A stretch of DNA of 64,000 bases, taken from Ascochyta rabiei. Lineage: Eukaryota; Ascomycota; Dothideomycetes; Pleosporales; Didymellaceae. Shown one piece after another: positions 45,321 through 56,544 of this stretch; within the stretch, counting starts at the first letter, position 1, and each line of letters opens with the position of its first letter. The notes below the pieces were generated by a model. It saw only the letters and a program-made list of their open reading frames with translations, did not search any database and was not told the origin of the DNA. The stretch is taken from the NCBI RefSeq assembly GCF_004011695.2, contig NC_082415.1, forward strand, positions 868,001 through 932,000, in the 5' to 3' direction. The translations under genes and the position numbers were made by a program.

Positions 45321-45659
45321 TCAACAACAAGACCCACTGCCGACCGTTGGTTTCTCGACGTTTGCACTTGTTGGTATTGCAAAGGAGAACATGCAACCAG
45401 AAAAGATTGTGTCGCATAATAAACATTGACTCTCGTAAGCAGGTTTCGAATGGTGGATGAAGAGATGTCTTGCAACTCGCTGGTCATTTGGATGCGGCCC
45501 ATTTGCCAAGCCTTGTAATGCATATACCCTATCTCGGATGTCAGTAGATCGCTGATTGTGGTAGAGGTCTAGTAAAGTCGTGAGTGGTTGAAGGCTTCCG
45601 TCCCATTGCGATTTTACCTTCACAATGACTGTTGCCGGACTGTTAAGCACGCATTCCAA
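45321..45659 (-). pseudogene. Possible remnant of a HET (heterokaryon incompatibility) protein
   Basis: A 112-codon minus-strand frame includes LTTLLDLYHNQRSTDIRDRV followed by YALQGLANG and, further on, HHSKPAYESQCLLCDTIF. This resembles the segment after the core of fungal HET-domain proteins (a DPRDRVYALLGL-like motif followed by a D-Y-S-K-x-x-x-E block). No start, no N-terminal HET core and no continuing exon were found between the SAC gene and the next gene, so I call it a fragment. A chance resemblance is possible. Confidence 0.45.
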
Positions 45660-45829
45660 TCTATTTTATACCGTTGGCGCCAACGACGCCGCCTACTCAA
45701 TATTAACCCTAACACACTCCCCTCCACAACCAATCCATCTCACGCTCATAAAACACAAAAACCCGCGCCCCCTTTCGTAAAGCACTCGAAAACCCAACCC
45801 TCGTCCTGCAGGCCTCGACCCCTCACATC

Positions 45830-46576
45830 TCACAGGCCCTGATACCCCCTCGCACCCCCCACCACCCTCCTCACACTCCGCGCCTCAAACCCCCTCGATC
45901 CAACACCGCACGCCTCCGCCCCAAAAGTCAACTTGGCATACGACGGCGCCGGCGGCGGCATGTCATCGAATCGCTGCACTCTGGCCGAGATCGAAGTCGT
46001 AGACGGCGCAGAACCAACCGTACACGTCGAAGCCGTGCTCCCCATGTCGACGCGGATGTGCGTGAATTGCGAATTTGCGTCGCGGGGGGTATGTTGGTAC
46101 GGGTAGGGATAGGGAGATTGAGAAGCGGACAGAGAAGCGGACTGAGAAGCGGACAGAGAAGGAGAGGGAGAAGGAGAAGAACCGATAGACAGATACAAGT
46201 CCATAATCCCCTCGATATCCACACAGTCGTCGTCACTGCATCTTCTCCCATCCCAGTCGCGATCCCACTCCGTGCTTCCACCCACCACCTGTTCTGCGTC
46301 CCGTCCTCGACCGCCGTCGCTCTCGCCACCTGCTGCACTCGCAGGTGCGCACTGCGTAGGCCGTGGCGGCCCTGCCGCTGCATCTGGCGCTGACCCTCGC
46401 CCTGGCACGGTCACTGATACCAGTTCTCGCGCGGGTATGAGAGGAAAAACATCCTCGTCCTCCCTCTCGACCATAATCGGTCTCGAGATACGGTATTTTG
46501 CCACCTTGCTCTCCTGGCTTGATGCGCTGGAGCCGCGGGTGAAGTGGCGGGTGATTCGTGTGCTGAGGCGGGTCAT
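45830..46576 (-). CDS. Hypothetical disordered protein
   Basis: 248 residues from the ATG at 46576 (MTRLSTRITRHFTRGSSASS). The frame is open further upstream only because a (CA)n microsatellite reads as Thr-His repeats, so I take the ATG immediately after it. The protein has a basic start, a short conserved-looking block (VAKYRISRPIMVEREDEDVF), then Gly/Ser/Pro-rich low complexity with SLSASQSASLSASQS repeats. No domain recognised; probably a lineage-specific protein. Confidence 0.5.
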   Translation of the reverse strand: MTRLSTRITRHFTRGSSASSQESKVAKYRISRPIMVEREDEDVFPLIPARELVSVTVPGRGSAPDAAAGPPRPTQCAPASAAGGESDGGRGRDAEQVVGGSTEWDRDWDGRRCSDDDCVDIEGIMDLYLSIGSSPSPSPSLSASQSASLSASQSPYPYPYQHTPRDANSQFTHIRVDMGSTASTCTVGSAPSTTSISARVQRFDDMPPPAPSYAKLTFGAEACGVGSRGFEARSVRRVVGGARGYQGL

Positions 46577-46589
46577 TGTGTGTGTGTGT

Positions 46590-46671
<82 letters not shown>

Positions 46672-46672
46672 A
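46577..46672. repeat. (TG)n / (CA)n microsatellite
   Basis: About 95 bp of TG repeats with rare TATG interruptions, directly upstream of the start codon of the minus-strand gene ending at 45830, so in its 5' UTR or core promoter. Confidence 0.95.
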
Positions 46673-47268
46673 TGACAACACCCCCAACAACAAGAAACAA
46701 GACAAAAACTCAATAAATGCGAACCGTACAATTTCCAAACAAGAGAGAAAGGAACATCCCATCATCAACACCGCAACCCCCAACACCGCAACCCCCAACA
46801 CCGCCACCCCAACAACCGCCACCAAAGCAAGAGCTACGATTTCATCTTCGACGCAGTTCGCACAGGGGGGAAGTGTGACTCCGAAGTGGAAACGTCTCGC
46901 CGCGGCACGGTGCGCGCTGGAAGAGAAGACGGGCGGGGTTCGGAGGTAGGGATGTGAAGTGAAGTGATGTTGTCAAGTCCGCAGAGCTGAAGGCCGTTGC
47001 GCTGCTGTGTACGGTAGGTGGGTGAAGTGGAGCCGCGGAGTCGCAGCAGCGGACTCCGCATGCGCTGGTCTTGAAAAAATAAAAAAAAAATAAAAAAGCA
47101 GCGCAGATAGGGATTGAATAAGAGTGGATGTGTTAGTCTGATGGGTGTCACTATGCAGATGTGTAGGTGTGGTGATTGTGAATTTGTTATGTGCAGCGAT
47201 GTGAGTATGGAGATCGAGAAGGAAAAAAATAAAAATAAAAAGGCGCATCAGCACCAGCACTACCGCGC
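46673..47268. other. Intergenic region
   Basis: 596 bp with a short CCCCAACACCGCAA-type repeat near 46775-46810 and A-rich tracts near 47076-47096. No gene. Confidence 0.45.
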
Positions 47269-48899
47269 TTACAACACCATCTTAAACTCTGGATCCCTGT
47301 CGTCTCCGCAGCCCTCGAATTTTGCGTGCTTTCCGTTTGCCTTGTCGCGGTTGAGCTTGGCGACCCATGCGACGTTCGCCGCGATCAGCACCCAGGCTGC
47401 GCACAGGAGCCCCAGCATTATGCGGTGGCTCTTGTGGAAGTTGGGACCCTCGTTCTTCTGGTATACGAAGCTCGCGACAAAGCCTCCCGAGTTGGCAATC
47501 GCCAGCTGCAGAGCAGTGGTCGTGGCTCGCTTGTAGTGGCCCGCGGAGTTGTTCGAGTTCCAGGACAATATGCACGGCACCGAGGCGTACATGCCAGTCG
47601 CCATCATGAAGGTCATGCCGTACTGGACTTTCGGGTTGGTGGTTACGCTGATGACGGCGTAGCCAATGATGGCGATGGGTAGTGTGGCGAGCATGACGGG
47701 TCCGCGAAGTGCGAGGCGGTCGGACAGGAAGGCTGCGACGACCGTGAAAACTGCCGCAGCAGCATAAGGGATGACCGTCCAGAGTTGCGCTTCATTTGGG
47801 TCGGTTGAGAAACCGCCCTTGACGATTGTTGGGAGGAACAGACCAAACGAATAAAGACCGCACAGGATGCAGAAGTATGCTGTTGCGCTGAGCCAGACCT
47901 GGAGATTGAAGACACCGCGACGCACTTCGGACCAGGAGAATGGCTCGTGGGACGCAGAAGTGTTCAGGCGAGTGCGAGCACATTGCCTCTCGGAATCTGA
48001 AAGGAAGCCGGCGGACTCAATAGAGTTGGGCAAGAAGATTGCGGACGAGACGCCGACGAGGAAGGTGATGATTCCTTCGATGATGAAGATCCACTGTGAA
48101 ACGTCAGCCATTGTGGAGGAAGTCAGTGTTGAATAACGTACCCTCCAGCCCTCAAGACCACCAGCGGGACCGATGGCATTGAGGCCGCGGGCAAGAAGGC
48201 CACCAAAGGCGCCAGACAAGGATGCGGCAGTGTAGAAGATACCGATTCGCAGGGCAAGCTCAGTCCGCTTATAGAAGTGCGAGAGGTAGAGAACCTAACG
48301 TGGCATTAGTACCGTGGCAATCATCTTTGGACAACAAGAAGCTTACCATGCCCGGCAACAGTCCACCTTCTGCAATACCAAGCAGCGCGCGTACAGACAC
48401 GAAGGAGGCGAAGCCAGTCACGAAGCCCAAGCACATCGTCAAGATACCCCATACCGCCGTCAGGGCTGGCAGCCAGATCTTGGGCGAGATCTTCTTCAAA
48501 ACGAGATTGCTGGGCAATTCGCTGTGCCTCCGTGAGCCCAACCCTCCGTCTGATACGATACGGTGACATACCTTGCAATGTACGTGGCATAGAACACACA
48601 CAAGCCAATGGCGTACTGATGGTCGTTGATATGGATATCAGTCTCCAGACCGAGGATTTTCGCGTTGCCAACGTTCGTGCGATCGATGAACGAGCACAGA
48701 AACAGAAGCGCGAGGACGGGCAAAATCCTATCTCCAATCAGCACAGCAACAAACAACAGGGATGGGAACAAACACACCTGAGATCCATCTTCCACAGCAC
48801 CGTCTTAACCAGCGACTCCTCCACCTCTCCAAACCCCTCTTCCACCATACTCCCCTTGCGGTGCTCAAACTCGTCATTCGTCATCTTTTCCGAACCCAT
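47269..48899 (-). CDS. MFS anion:cation symporter, DAL5/TNA1 (allantoate permease) type
   Basis: Five minus-strand exons: 48778-48899, 48572-48727, 48347-48521, 48142-48294 and 47269-48093, with introns of 48-52 nt that all keep frame, giving 476 residues. The cytosolic N-terminus (MGSEKMTNDEFEHRKGSM) leads to family blocks: FLCSFIDRTNVGNAK, ELPSNLVLKKISPKIWLP, FVSVRALLGIAEGGLLPGM, LSGAFGGLLARG and WIFIIEGIITFLVG. These are typical of the ACS family that includes yeast Dal5 (allantoate, ureidosuccinate, dipeptides) and Tna1 (nicotinate). It is expected in the plasma membrane with 12 spans. The length is normal to slightly short. The substrate cannot be decided from sequence. Confidence 0.92.
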
Positions 48900-49958
48900 A
48901 CTCTTCCCGTGCTGGACGCAGATTTCTTCGTGATGGCGAAAGATAGGACAAGAGGCTCTGGCGGGAGGAGCAGATGAACCTCCAAGCACCGCCGGACAGC
49001 AGTCGCGCTTTATTGCATTCCGCGCCGGCACTGTGCCGACGCAACAGTGTGCGCGAGCCGACAAGGGGATCTCGTCAGCAGACACCCCATGGGGTCGGCC
49101 AGCAAGCTAGAGAGCCAGAAAGCCACACAGGCAAGACTAGCTCGACGGGCTAGCTCCCCTCGCGGTAAGGCGCTGCGGGTAACCTCGCCTCGTAAACGGG
49201 CACTACGATTGAAAGAGCAGGCGTGATGCGGATCGTGGGCGGCCGGGTAGGGGTAGGCGGTTGATTTGGGTCCGAGAGGTCCAGTGGTGGGTGCTGGTAT
49301 GGTAAGCAGGGCTGCGCTGTGTGAACAGAGTGGGAAGGTGGGTGAATTCTGTTGATATCGCATTGCTGCATAGATACGGTGAGGTCGTCACACAAGCTTT
49401 TTGTTAGCAGACCAAGCTCGTGTAAGCTCTGGGCGCTCCCCACCTGGCTGCTGGGCGTTGGACCCGCCGCTGTGGGCGCTGCGAAACAGTGTCTGCCAGA
49501 CACTGCGTAAGGTAGGGATCGGCGAGTTGACGAGACAGATGGTTGCAGGAGTGTTCGTCTTTGTGGTTGTACAGCGATTGTAGTTTGAGTCTTGAACCAA
49601 GTACGCCGTGCTTGGAAAGAGTCGGTCTTCAACGCGCTGTTTCGTGGGCGACGACGTTGGAATTCGCCTGGAACGGCTCTACATCACACACGGTGTATCT
49701 GTAGTGGCGTACATTACACAGAGCGAGACCTGTGACGGATGAAATAGTATATCAGTCAAAAACATTTTCGATCAAAGCCATGTCAAGCCATGTCTAACAA
49801 GGAAGCAAACGGCGCTCTTGGCTGGCCAAAGTATACCGAGGGTTACGGTTGAGGATCGCACACTGCGTATACATGTCAGGCGAGCGTTTGGTGCATCGAT
49901 GACTGAAATCTGACTAAACGCCATCTATGGTATGTGCAAACAGGTACAACGAACGTAC
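48900..49958. other. Intergenic region
   Basis: About 1.06 kb with the permease promoter at its left end and the 3' flank of the CoA-transferase at its right. Short frames only. Confidence 0.5.
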
Positions 49959-51650
49959 TCAAGCACCCTCAATCTGAGCCCCGTCTTCCATACTCTTAAG
50001 GTCATCCGCAACCTTGAATTCCGCATCAGTCTTCTCCCTGATCTGCTCGACAGTAACGCCAGGCGCAACTTCGGTGAGCGTCAATCCCCCATTCACCCTG
50101 TCGACCTCAAACACACAAAGGTCTGTGATGATGGTGCTCACACACTTCGCACCAGTCAGGGGCAGTTTGCACTCCTGGACGATCTTGCTGCTTCCGTCCT
50201 TGGCAACATGCTCCGTCGCAACCACTACCTTGGTCGCCTCCGGGTTGCTGACGAGGTCCATGGCGCCACCCATACCCTTGAAGACTTTGCCGGGCACCAT
50301 GTAGTTTGCCAGATCACCCGAGGCGCTGACCTGCAGCGCGCCGAGGATGGACACATCGACGTGGCCGCCGCGGATCATGCCAAAGGACTCGCTGCTGTCG
50401 AATGTGGAGGCGCCGGGGAGGAGAGTGACGGTCTGTTTTCCTGCGTTGACAATGTCCGCATCGACTTCTTCTTCTGTGGGGTGGGGGCCCATGCCGAGGA
50501 TGCCGTTCTCGCTCTGCAACCACACCTTTACGTCATCCGGGACGTATGTTGCTGCGTCCGTTGGGATACCGACGCCCAGATTGACGTAGTAGCCTTGTTT
50601 GAGCTCCTTTGCTGCGCGCTTCGCGATACGTGCGCGGTGTCCCGCTGCAGGCTTGCCTGACGACGAGGGGTCGCGCAGCTTCTTGATTTCGATACTGTTG
50701 GGCACCGTAGCGGGGACGATGCGGTCGACGAAGATACCGGGGAGATCGACATCGTTGGCATCAAAAGTGCCAATGGGAACGATGTGTTCGGCTTCGACGA
50801 TGGTCAGCCGAGCGGCCTTGGCCATGATGGGACCGAATGCTTTTGTGGTGTATCTAGACACTGTATCAGAGAAGGATCGCAGATCTGAGCGGCCTGCTTA
50901 CCGGAAAACGCAATTCCCTGCCTCGTCTACTTTGTGTGCCCTGATGATAGCTACATCGCCAGGCAGAGCAGTCTCCATCAAGAACTTCTTGCCATTGAAC
51001 TCCCTAACCTCTCTCTTTGTACCGAAGCCGACGGCCTTTCCTTCCTTGTCAAACTTGGCAGGGATCTGGCCGTCCTGTAGTAAGGTGTTCACAGCGGTAG
51101 GCGTGTAGAAAGCTGGGATACCTGCGCCTGCAGACCTGATCCGTTCTGCAAGCGTACCCTGTGGACAGAGCTCAATTTCAATGTCTCCGCTCAGGTACTG
51201 CTTCTCAAGCGCTTTGTTGTTGCCTAGGAAGCTGATGATGAGTTTGTCGACCTGTCCGTTCTTTGTGAGGTGAGCAAGTCCACCGGCGCCCTCGATACCA
51301 GCGTTGTTTGAAACAGCAGTCAGAGAGTGTAATGACTTTGGCCCACGCTTCTGCATGGCCCGAATGAGGGTTTCTGCGACGCCACATAGCCCAAAGCCTG
51401 CACTGAGTACCGTGGATCCTGGCTGTATGTCGGCGACAGCTTCGTCGGCGCTGTCAAACAGCTTCGACTTTGATCGATCAATAGTAGGCGCTTTGTCGGC
51501 CACCGCACTGATGCTCCGTATCTGCTTTGTGAACCGCCAGTGTGGTGGTGCTACGCGCGTAGCGCGCAGTTGTGCGGGCAGTGGGCGTCGTGCGCACAGC
51601 CGGGCAGGCAGAGCTGCCAGGATCCGGTATGATGAGGGTAGCGCGTCCAT
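49959..51650 (-). CDS. Mitochondrial succinyl-CoA:3-ketoacid CoA-transferase (SCOT)
   Basis: Two minus-strand exons, 50902-51650 and 49959-50853, with a 48-nt intron, giving 547 residues. The first 50 or so residues are Arg/Ala-rich without acids after the start (RLCARRPLPAQLRATRV), a mitochondrial transit peptide. The alpha-type part begins SKLFDSADEAVADIQPGSTV and has GFGLCGVAETLI. The beta-type part has NLGVGIPTDAA and SENGILGMGP with the catalytic Glu near residue 365 that forms the CoA thioester. The two halves are fused as in eukaryotic SCOT. It transfers CoA from succinyl-CoA to acetoacetate or, in fungi, related acids such as acetate or propionate. Full length with no breaks. A Zn2Cys6 regulator follows on the same strand about 0.5 kb upstream of the start. 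Confidence 0.93.
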
Positions 51651-52180
51651 TGTGTGATGCAGAGGTGGAATTGTTGTGCGATGGATTCAAACAGCAGTAC
51701 TATTTACAATCTTCGCGGCCTCGGGAGACAACGGCAAGGAATTGTTGATGTCAAGGTCCCACGCCAGCCAGAAGAAGCGCCGTCGAGCGCGCAGAGCTCG
51801 ATGATGACGCGATGCAGGGTAAGAGCTTCCGAGAGGTTCGGTGTCAGAAACCTCCGAGGGGCTCGGCATCAGATGTAGGTCCGAAGCGCAGACAGTGAAA
51901 CGTTGGCCGCGGACGCGAGGGGCAATCAGGGGCTTAGTAATGTGTCGTTCGGCAAAGCTGGCCCGGATGAGACACCGCATCTTCTCCCTCCCATGCCTAG
52001 AGCTAGAGTCCAGATTCGAGCTAAAGAATGTCCGACGCTGACTTGGCATGCAACGACCGGAGGTTGAATTCGTTACAGACATTCCCGAATACAAGCGTGT
52101 GTTCTCTCTGGAGGCACTCAGAGTAGCCTTATAGAAAGAAGCATGCAAGCTTTTAAGCACTGCGAGGACCACAAATTTGC
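51651..52180. other. Intergenic spacer, CoA-transferase promoter
   Basis: 530 bp between the start of the CoA-transferase and the stop of the transcription factor gene. No gene. Confidence 0.5.
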
Positions 52181-54469
52181 TCAATGGAAGTTGAAGTCCG
52201 GCAGATTCATCATGTCGTTCCACATGTACGAACCCTCATCGTTCCAAATATCGAGCTGCGGTGTTGTGAAGAAGTCGAGGTTGGTTACCGTCTCCTTCAC
52301 TTCGTTGTAGGACATGGCTGAGAAGGGCAGCGGGTCGCCAAAGCCCGAGATAGAGTCCAGAGAAGGGAACGGCTGTGTACCATCCGCGAGTGGTGGAGAC
52401 ACACCAAGCTGGTGCTGTGAAGTGGGAGGTGAAAAGGGTTGTGGAGGTACTCCGGACGCTGCCTCCAAGCTCGGTGCTTGTTTGACGAGGACTCGTAAAA
52501 ATCGACCGTAGACGACAGAGGCACCGTTGCGATGGCTCGGCGAACTTCCAATGCGCTCCAGAACAGTCGCAGTTTCTTGTATGAGCTTGCGCACGCTGGG
52601 CGCTAGATTGTGGCAGCTACGTTTCCCAGACGTCGGTGCGCTCAGAGCGAGGGCGATATTCGCAGCAAAGCAAATCATCGTGACTGTATTGTTCGGCATC
52701 GACTTGAGGCGAGCTTCGCCTTGTATGGCAGCTCGCATGACGTTCAAGGCAGAAGATACCGCAGAAGCTCGGAAGGATCGCTTGACCTCTGGCGGTGCGC
52801 TAGGGTGGTTGAGTAGCATGCTGTAAGTCGAAAGCCGGGTATGCGTGACGAGGATCTCAACATAAGGAGGCAGTGTTTTATGTTCGAAATCGCCAATGAC
52901 GGACGTCCATGTCCGAAGCCACCTGTCAAAGAACTCGTCAATCTCCCTCTCAATTTCGTGGGCAACCTTGAGACCGACGTCAATGACACGGTAGCCATCG
53001 CACCTCATTCTTACGTTGGCAAACAAATCGTCAAGGTCCCTGCGAAGAGCTCCCATCGACACTAGTGGGCCGTCTTGCGGATCCGCGTTTGGAGTGGAAT
53101 GCCAATGATTGCAGTGTTGGATGAGCGGAGTCTTCGGGATACAGTAGCTGCGACCTCGAGCCAGGCACACACCTCGTTCGAGAACGAACAGGGCAATCCA
53201 TACTCTCTCTCTCCGGCGCAGTAACCTCTGGCCCCATGCCGACTGTGCATCAACATCTTCGAGGCCATCCATCGTGAGTGCTTTGCCTGCGTCAAGACAT
53301 TCGCCTCTCGGTATCTGCCTGATGAGGTCTGCGTTGAACGACGAGGACGGAGTTATCACCTTGTCCAGGGAGAGGTCCAGGGCGATGGCAAGAGCAGTGG
53401 CAAGGTAGAGACTCGTGTCATCGTCGGTGGCATGCTGTCCTGGCGGCATCCAGGGAATGCTGACCATGAACGCTAGAACAATCTCAACTGATCTGTACTT
53501 CTTGACGATGACCTGTTCGGCCAAGTATCGTCGATGAATGAGCAGTCTCTTAGCCAGAGACGCTGTTTCCGGCAGAAATACGGCGGTAAACGCCAGAAGA
53601 GTGGTGAAGAGGAACGATGAACGGTTCCGAACAAACTCCAAGGTGTGCACGACGGGGTCGAGGCCCCAACGAGTGTGTGCTAACTTCTGGTGGAAACTGT
53701 TCTCGTAAGCGTACGTAAGCCGTATTGTAATGTGGGACGTACTATGCGAGTAGTGTTTTGGCCTCCCCTTCGGTCACCAGCCCAATTTCAATGGGGTCGT
53801 AACCTTGCCCTTGATCGAGTTTGGCTTTCATCGGCAGAAAGAATTGATGCACGTCCAAGAAGGCACTATGCTCACTACCGTTGATTTTGCTTCCGGGCGT
53901 CGAGATGGCGTTGTCCAGTGTATGTGGCGATGTGATGCGAAGATCTGACGCGCGAGCAAGAAGTTGTAGAGGGTTCTCGACATCTTCCACTGCAAGCTGG
54001 TCGTCGCTCGAACCTCCGGCATGGTCTCTTTCTGAATGCTGGAGGGTTGCAGGAGGCTTCATGTCTCCTGGGTCCGACGAGAATGCATCATTGGCGTTGT
54101 TCAGTCTGGGCGTTTGAACAGACGGCGTGCCATCTTCGTCTTGCGCCTCGTTCAGTAGCCTTTGCAACTGCTCTAGTGTACTGCGGTGGGAAGGCGCATC
54201 GGATCTGCGTTTCTTGATTGCTTCTTCGACCTGAAAGATGGCTTTTTCGAGACCTGAACGTTTACTGGGAGATGGTGAGTGTGGTAGTCGAATCAGTGCC
54301 ATCGGACTTACTTCTTCACGCCTTTCTGCCTGCCGATGTGGAACTCGGGTATCACGCACTCAGCCCCGAGATGCGTGCATCTTTCGCACCTTGGCGCTCC
54401 GTCATCGCGCCGGCATTTGATTTTACTCCTTCTACAGTTCAAGCAGGCTGCTTGCTTATATTTTTCCAT
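52181..54469 (-). CDS. Zn2Cys6 fungal transcription factor
   Basis: Three minus-strand exons: 54312-54469, 53743-54264 and 52181-53696 (introns 47 and 46 nt), giving 731 residues. The N-terminus MEKYKQAACLNCRRSKIKC starts a complete binuclear zinc cluster: Cys9, 12, 19, 28, 31 and 38. A basic/coiled-coil-like stretch (GLEKAIFQVEEAIKKRR) follows, a likely dimerisation region. The second splice restores TLLAYFHQKLAHTRWGLDP, the entry to the fungal-specific middle homology region (about residues 215-600), whose helix-rich sequence continues through exon 3. The acidic/aromatic tail could activate transcription. Target genes are unknown. The adjacent CoA-transferase is a reasonable first candidate purely by position. 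No cofactor motif is visible. Confidence 0.92.
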
Positions 54470-55150
54470 GCGGCGATTTGGGCAGTGAGCGTCCAGTGCT
54501 TGATGTGTTCACCAGTAGGCTGGGATGGTGTCGTACAACGCGCGTAACTCTGGAAATCCACGCATACACTTTTTTTTTTCTGAGAAATCAAATCCCGGTC
54601 TTTCGTAATGTGTCTTTCTCAAAGCTAGAAGACTTCATGCATTCGCACAGTGACTCAGTGGACGGTTGCGCCGGTGAGGAGAGACTGATGTCCTCGGCTG
54701 CTGTCTCGGTGCATCAAATCGGGTAGGCGCTAGCGAATCCACTAGCTGTGGCCGAGAACGAGAGCTTCCCCTCCCCTGTCCAGCTTGAGACAAGGGCCAA
54801 GATGTTTGCTGCTCTGTCTGAGTTTGCGGTCACGAAAGGTAACAAGTAATTGTGGTATCAAAGCTAACTAGTACATGCAAAAGATGCTTGAGCGCATCGC
54901 TGTGTTCATTACATGTTGAAGATGTACAAGTTTATTACGTATTCAAGAAGTATATGTTTATTACGTTTTAAAAATGTACAGTTCATTACGTGTTAGAGAT
55001 GTACAAGTTCATTACATGTTAAAAATGTACAGTTCATTACGTGTTGGAGATGTACAAGTTCATTACATGTTAAAAATGGACAAGTCCATCCACGTCTAGA
55101 GCTTGGGCGTGCTCTCCGTCTGACGCAAGCGAACCAGTCCCTGTAGCTGA
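54470..55150. other. Intergenic region with minisatellite
   Basis: Contains the promoter of the transcription factor and the 180-bp tandem array at 54905-55084. No gene. Confidence 0.5.
54905..55084. repeat. 25-26 bp tandem repeat, seven units
   Basis: Seven units of the form TTCATTACRTGTTRRARATGTACAAG fill 180 bp exactly (26, 26, 25, 26, 25, 26, 26). It lies just downstream of the thioesterase stop codon (convergent side). Confidence 0.9.
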
Positions 55151-56278
55151 TTAGTGTTTGTGTGGACGCTGTTCTTGATATGCACGAACCTCTTGTACGC
55201 AGCTGGCGATGAGGGTGCCGCTGCGGGTGTACAATCTTTGAAAGACAAGGCCGCGGCCATCACCAGCCCACGTTGTCTCCATCTCTGAGAAGATCCACTC
55301 GTCTGCCCTGAAACTGCGAGGGTTGTGAAAGTAGATTGTGTGATCCAGGCTGACCATCATGCCGATCTCCGGTGTGTTGTCTTTCTTGACGGTCTCGCCG
55401 TTTCGAACGCTCCGTATGCGCTGTATGTCTGCCTCGTCCAAGTACTTCTGGCGTTTCAGCTCTGCATCGTCCATGGCAAGCAGCTTCTTGAGGACGTCTT
55501 CGTCGATGCTTGACTTGGACTTGCTCTTGCGTTGTGTGGAGTAGCGCCAGAGCTTGTGGACTCGAGCAATGGTGCCGATGAAGTAGCTGTCTGACATGTA
55601 TGCGATGGCGGAGAGGTGCGCTTCGTGTCCCCCTTCTGGAGAGATGGTGCCGCGGGCTTTCATCCACTGCCTGCACTTTTTGGTGTGAGCAAAGGGCGAA
55701 TCGTCTGGGTGGTGTCAGCGTGACGCCGCGTCAGTCGTTGGAGGCCGTGGGTGCATACCATTTTCAATGTCTAGTCGCTGACTCTGGAACGGACCGGTGT
55801 CGTTGCCGCCGTGGGATTCCCAGTCGTCTTTGTCTTCAGCTGGGTCCGGCACGTCTGGCATGGGGTAGGCGTGCTCGACCATTTTTTCTCCTCCGCTGTT
55901 CTGTCGCACAAAGCTCATGGTGGTTGTGAAGATGACTTTGCCCCGCTGTCGCGCCTGCACCGTTCTTGTGGCAAACGACTTTCCGGAGCGCACCCTCTCG
56001 ACATGGTATATGATGGGTATGTCGGCGTTGCCAGCCAGGACAAAGTAGCAGTGCATGGAGTGGACGGTGAAGTCGGCAGGCACCGTCTTCTGGGCCGCGC
56101 TGAGGGTCTGTGCAATGGCTGCGCCGCCAAAGATGCCTCTTGCACCGGGGGGATGCCACATGGGGCGGGTGTTTGTAAAGAGGTCCGGGTCGATGTCGGT
56201 CAGCTCGGTCAGCTCGAGGACATTTTCAATGTGAGACTGCTTCTCGTTGACTGGCGGGGGGCGGATGAGGGTGCCCAT
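55151..56278 (-). CDS. Acyl-CoA thioesterase II (TesB/Pte1 double-hotdog)
   Basis: Two minus-strand exons, 55759-56278 and 55151-55704, over a 54-nt intron, giving 357 residues. N-terminal hotdog: NVLELTELTDIDPDLFTNTR, RGIFGGAAIAQTLSAAQKTV and VHSMHCYFVLAGNADIPIIY, typical of the TesB family. C-terminal hotdog: HLSAIAYMSDSYFIGT, DHTIYFHNPRSFRADEWIF and GRGLVFQRLYTRSGTLIASC. It hydrolyses acyl-CoA to free acid and CoA and is usually peroxisomal, but the C-terminus here (RPHKH) is not an obvious PTS1. I start at the ATG at 56278. The frame is open through an upstream 9-bp minisatellite (as His-Pro-Leu repeats) but has no earlier ATG in frame. The promoter region is shared with the divergent DIP2-like gene. 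Confidence 0.92.
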
Positions 56279-56319
56279 GGTTGCGAGGCCGTTGGGTGTG
56301 GGTGGGTGTGGGTGGGTGT

Positions 56320-56544
56320 GAAGAGGGTGAAGAGGGTGAAGAGGGTGAAGAGGGTGAAGAGGGTGAAGAGGGTGAAGAGGGTGAAGAGGGTGAAGAGGGT
56401 GAAGAGGGTGAAGAGGGTGAAGAGGGTGAAGAGGGTGAAGAGGGTGAAGAGGGTGAAGAGGGTGAAGAGGGTGAAGAGGGTGAAGAGGGTGAAGAGGGTG
56501 AAGAGGGTGAAGAGGGTGAAGAGGGTGAAGAGGGTGAAGAGGGA
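56320..56544. repeat. 9-bp minisatellite, 25 units
   Basis: Twenty-five consecutive GAAGAGGGT units (last one ends in A) occupy 225 bp in the 5' flank of the thioesterase gene. All six frames stay open across the array, which creates long spurious frames on both strands. Confidence 0.97.

Noticed and set aside
46577..46825. N-terminal extension of the 45830-46576 gene with Thr-His repeats
   Set aside because: It is the CA microsatellite read in frame; the first plausible ATG lies immediately after it.
49150..49632. 160-codon minus-strand frame
   Set aside because: Low-complexity, no family motif, lies in the intergenic region right of the permease.
54905..55084. CRISPR-like array
   Set aside because: Units are contiguous with no spacers and the genome is eukaryotic.
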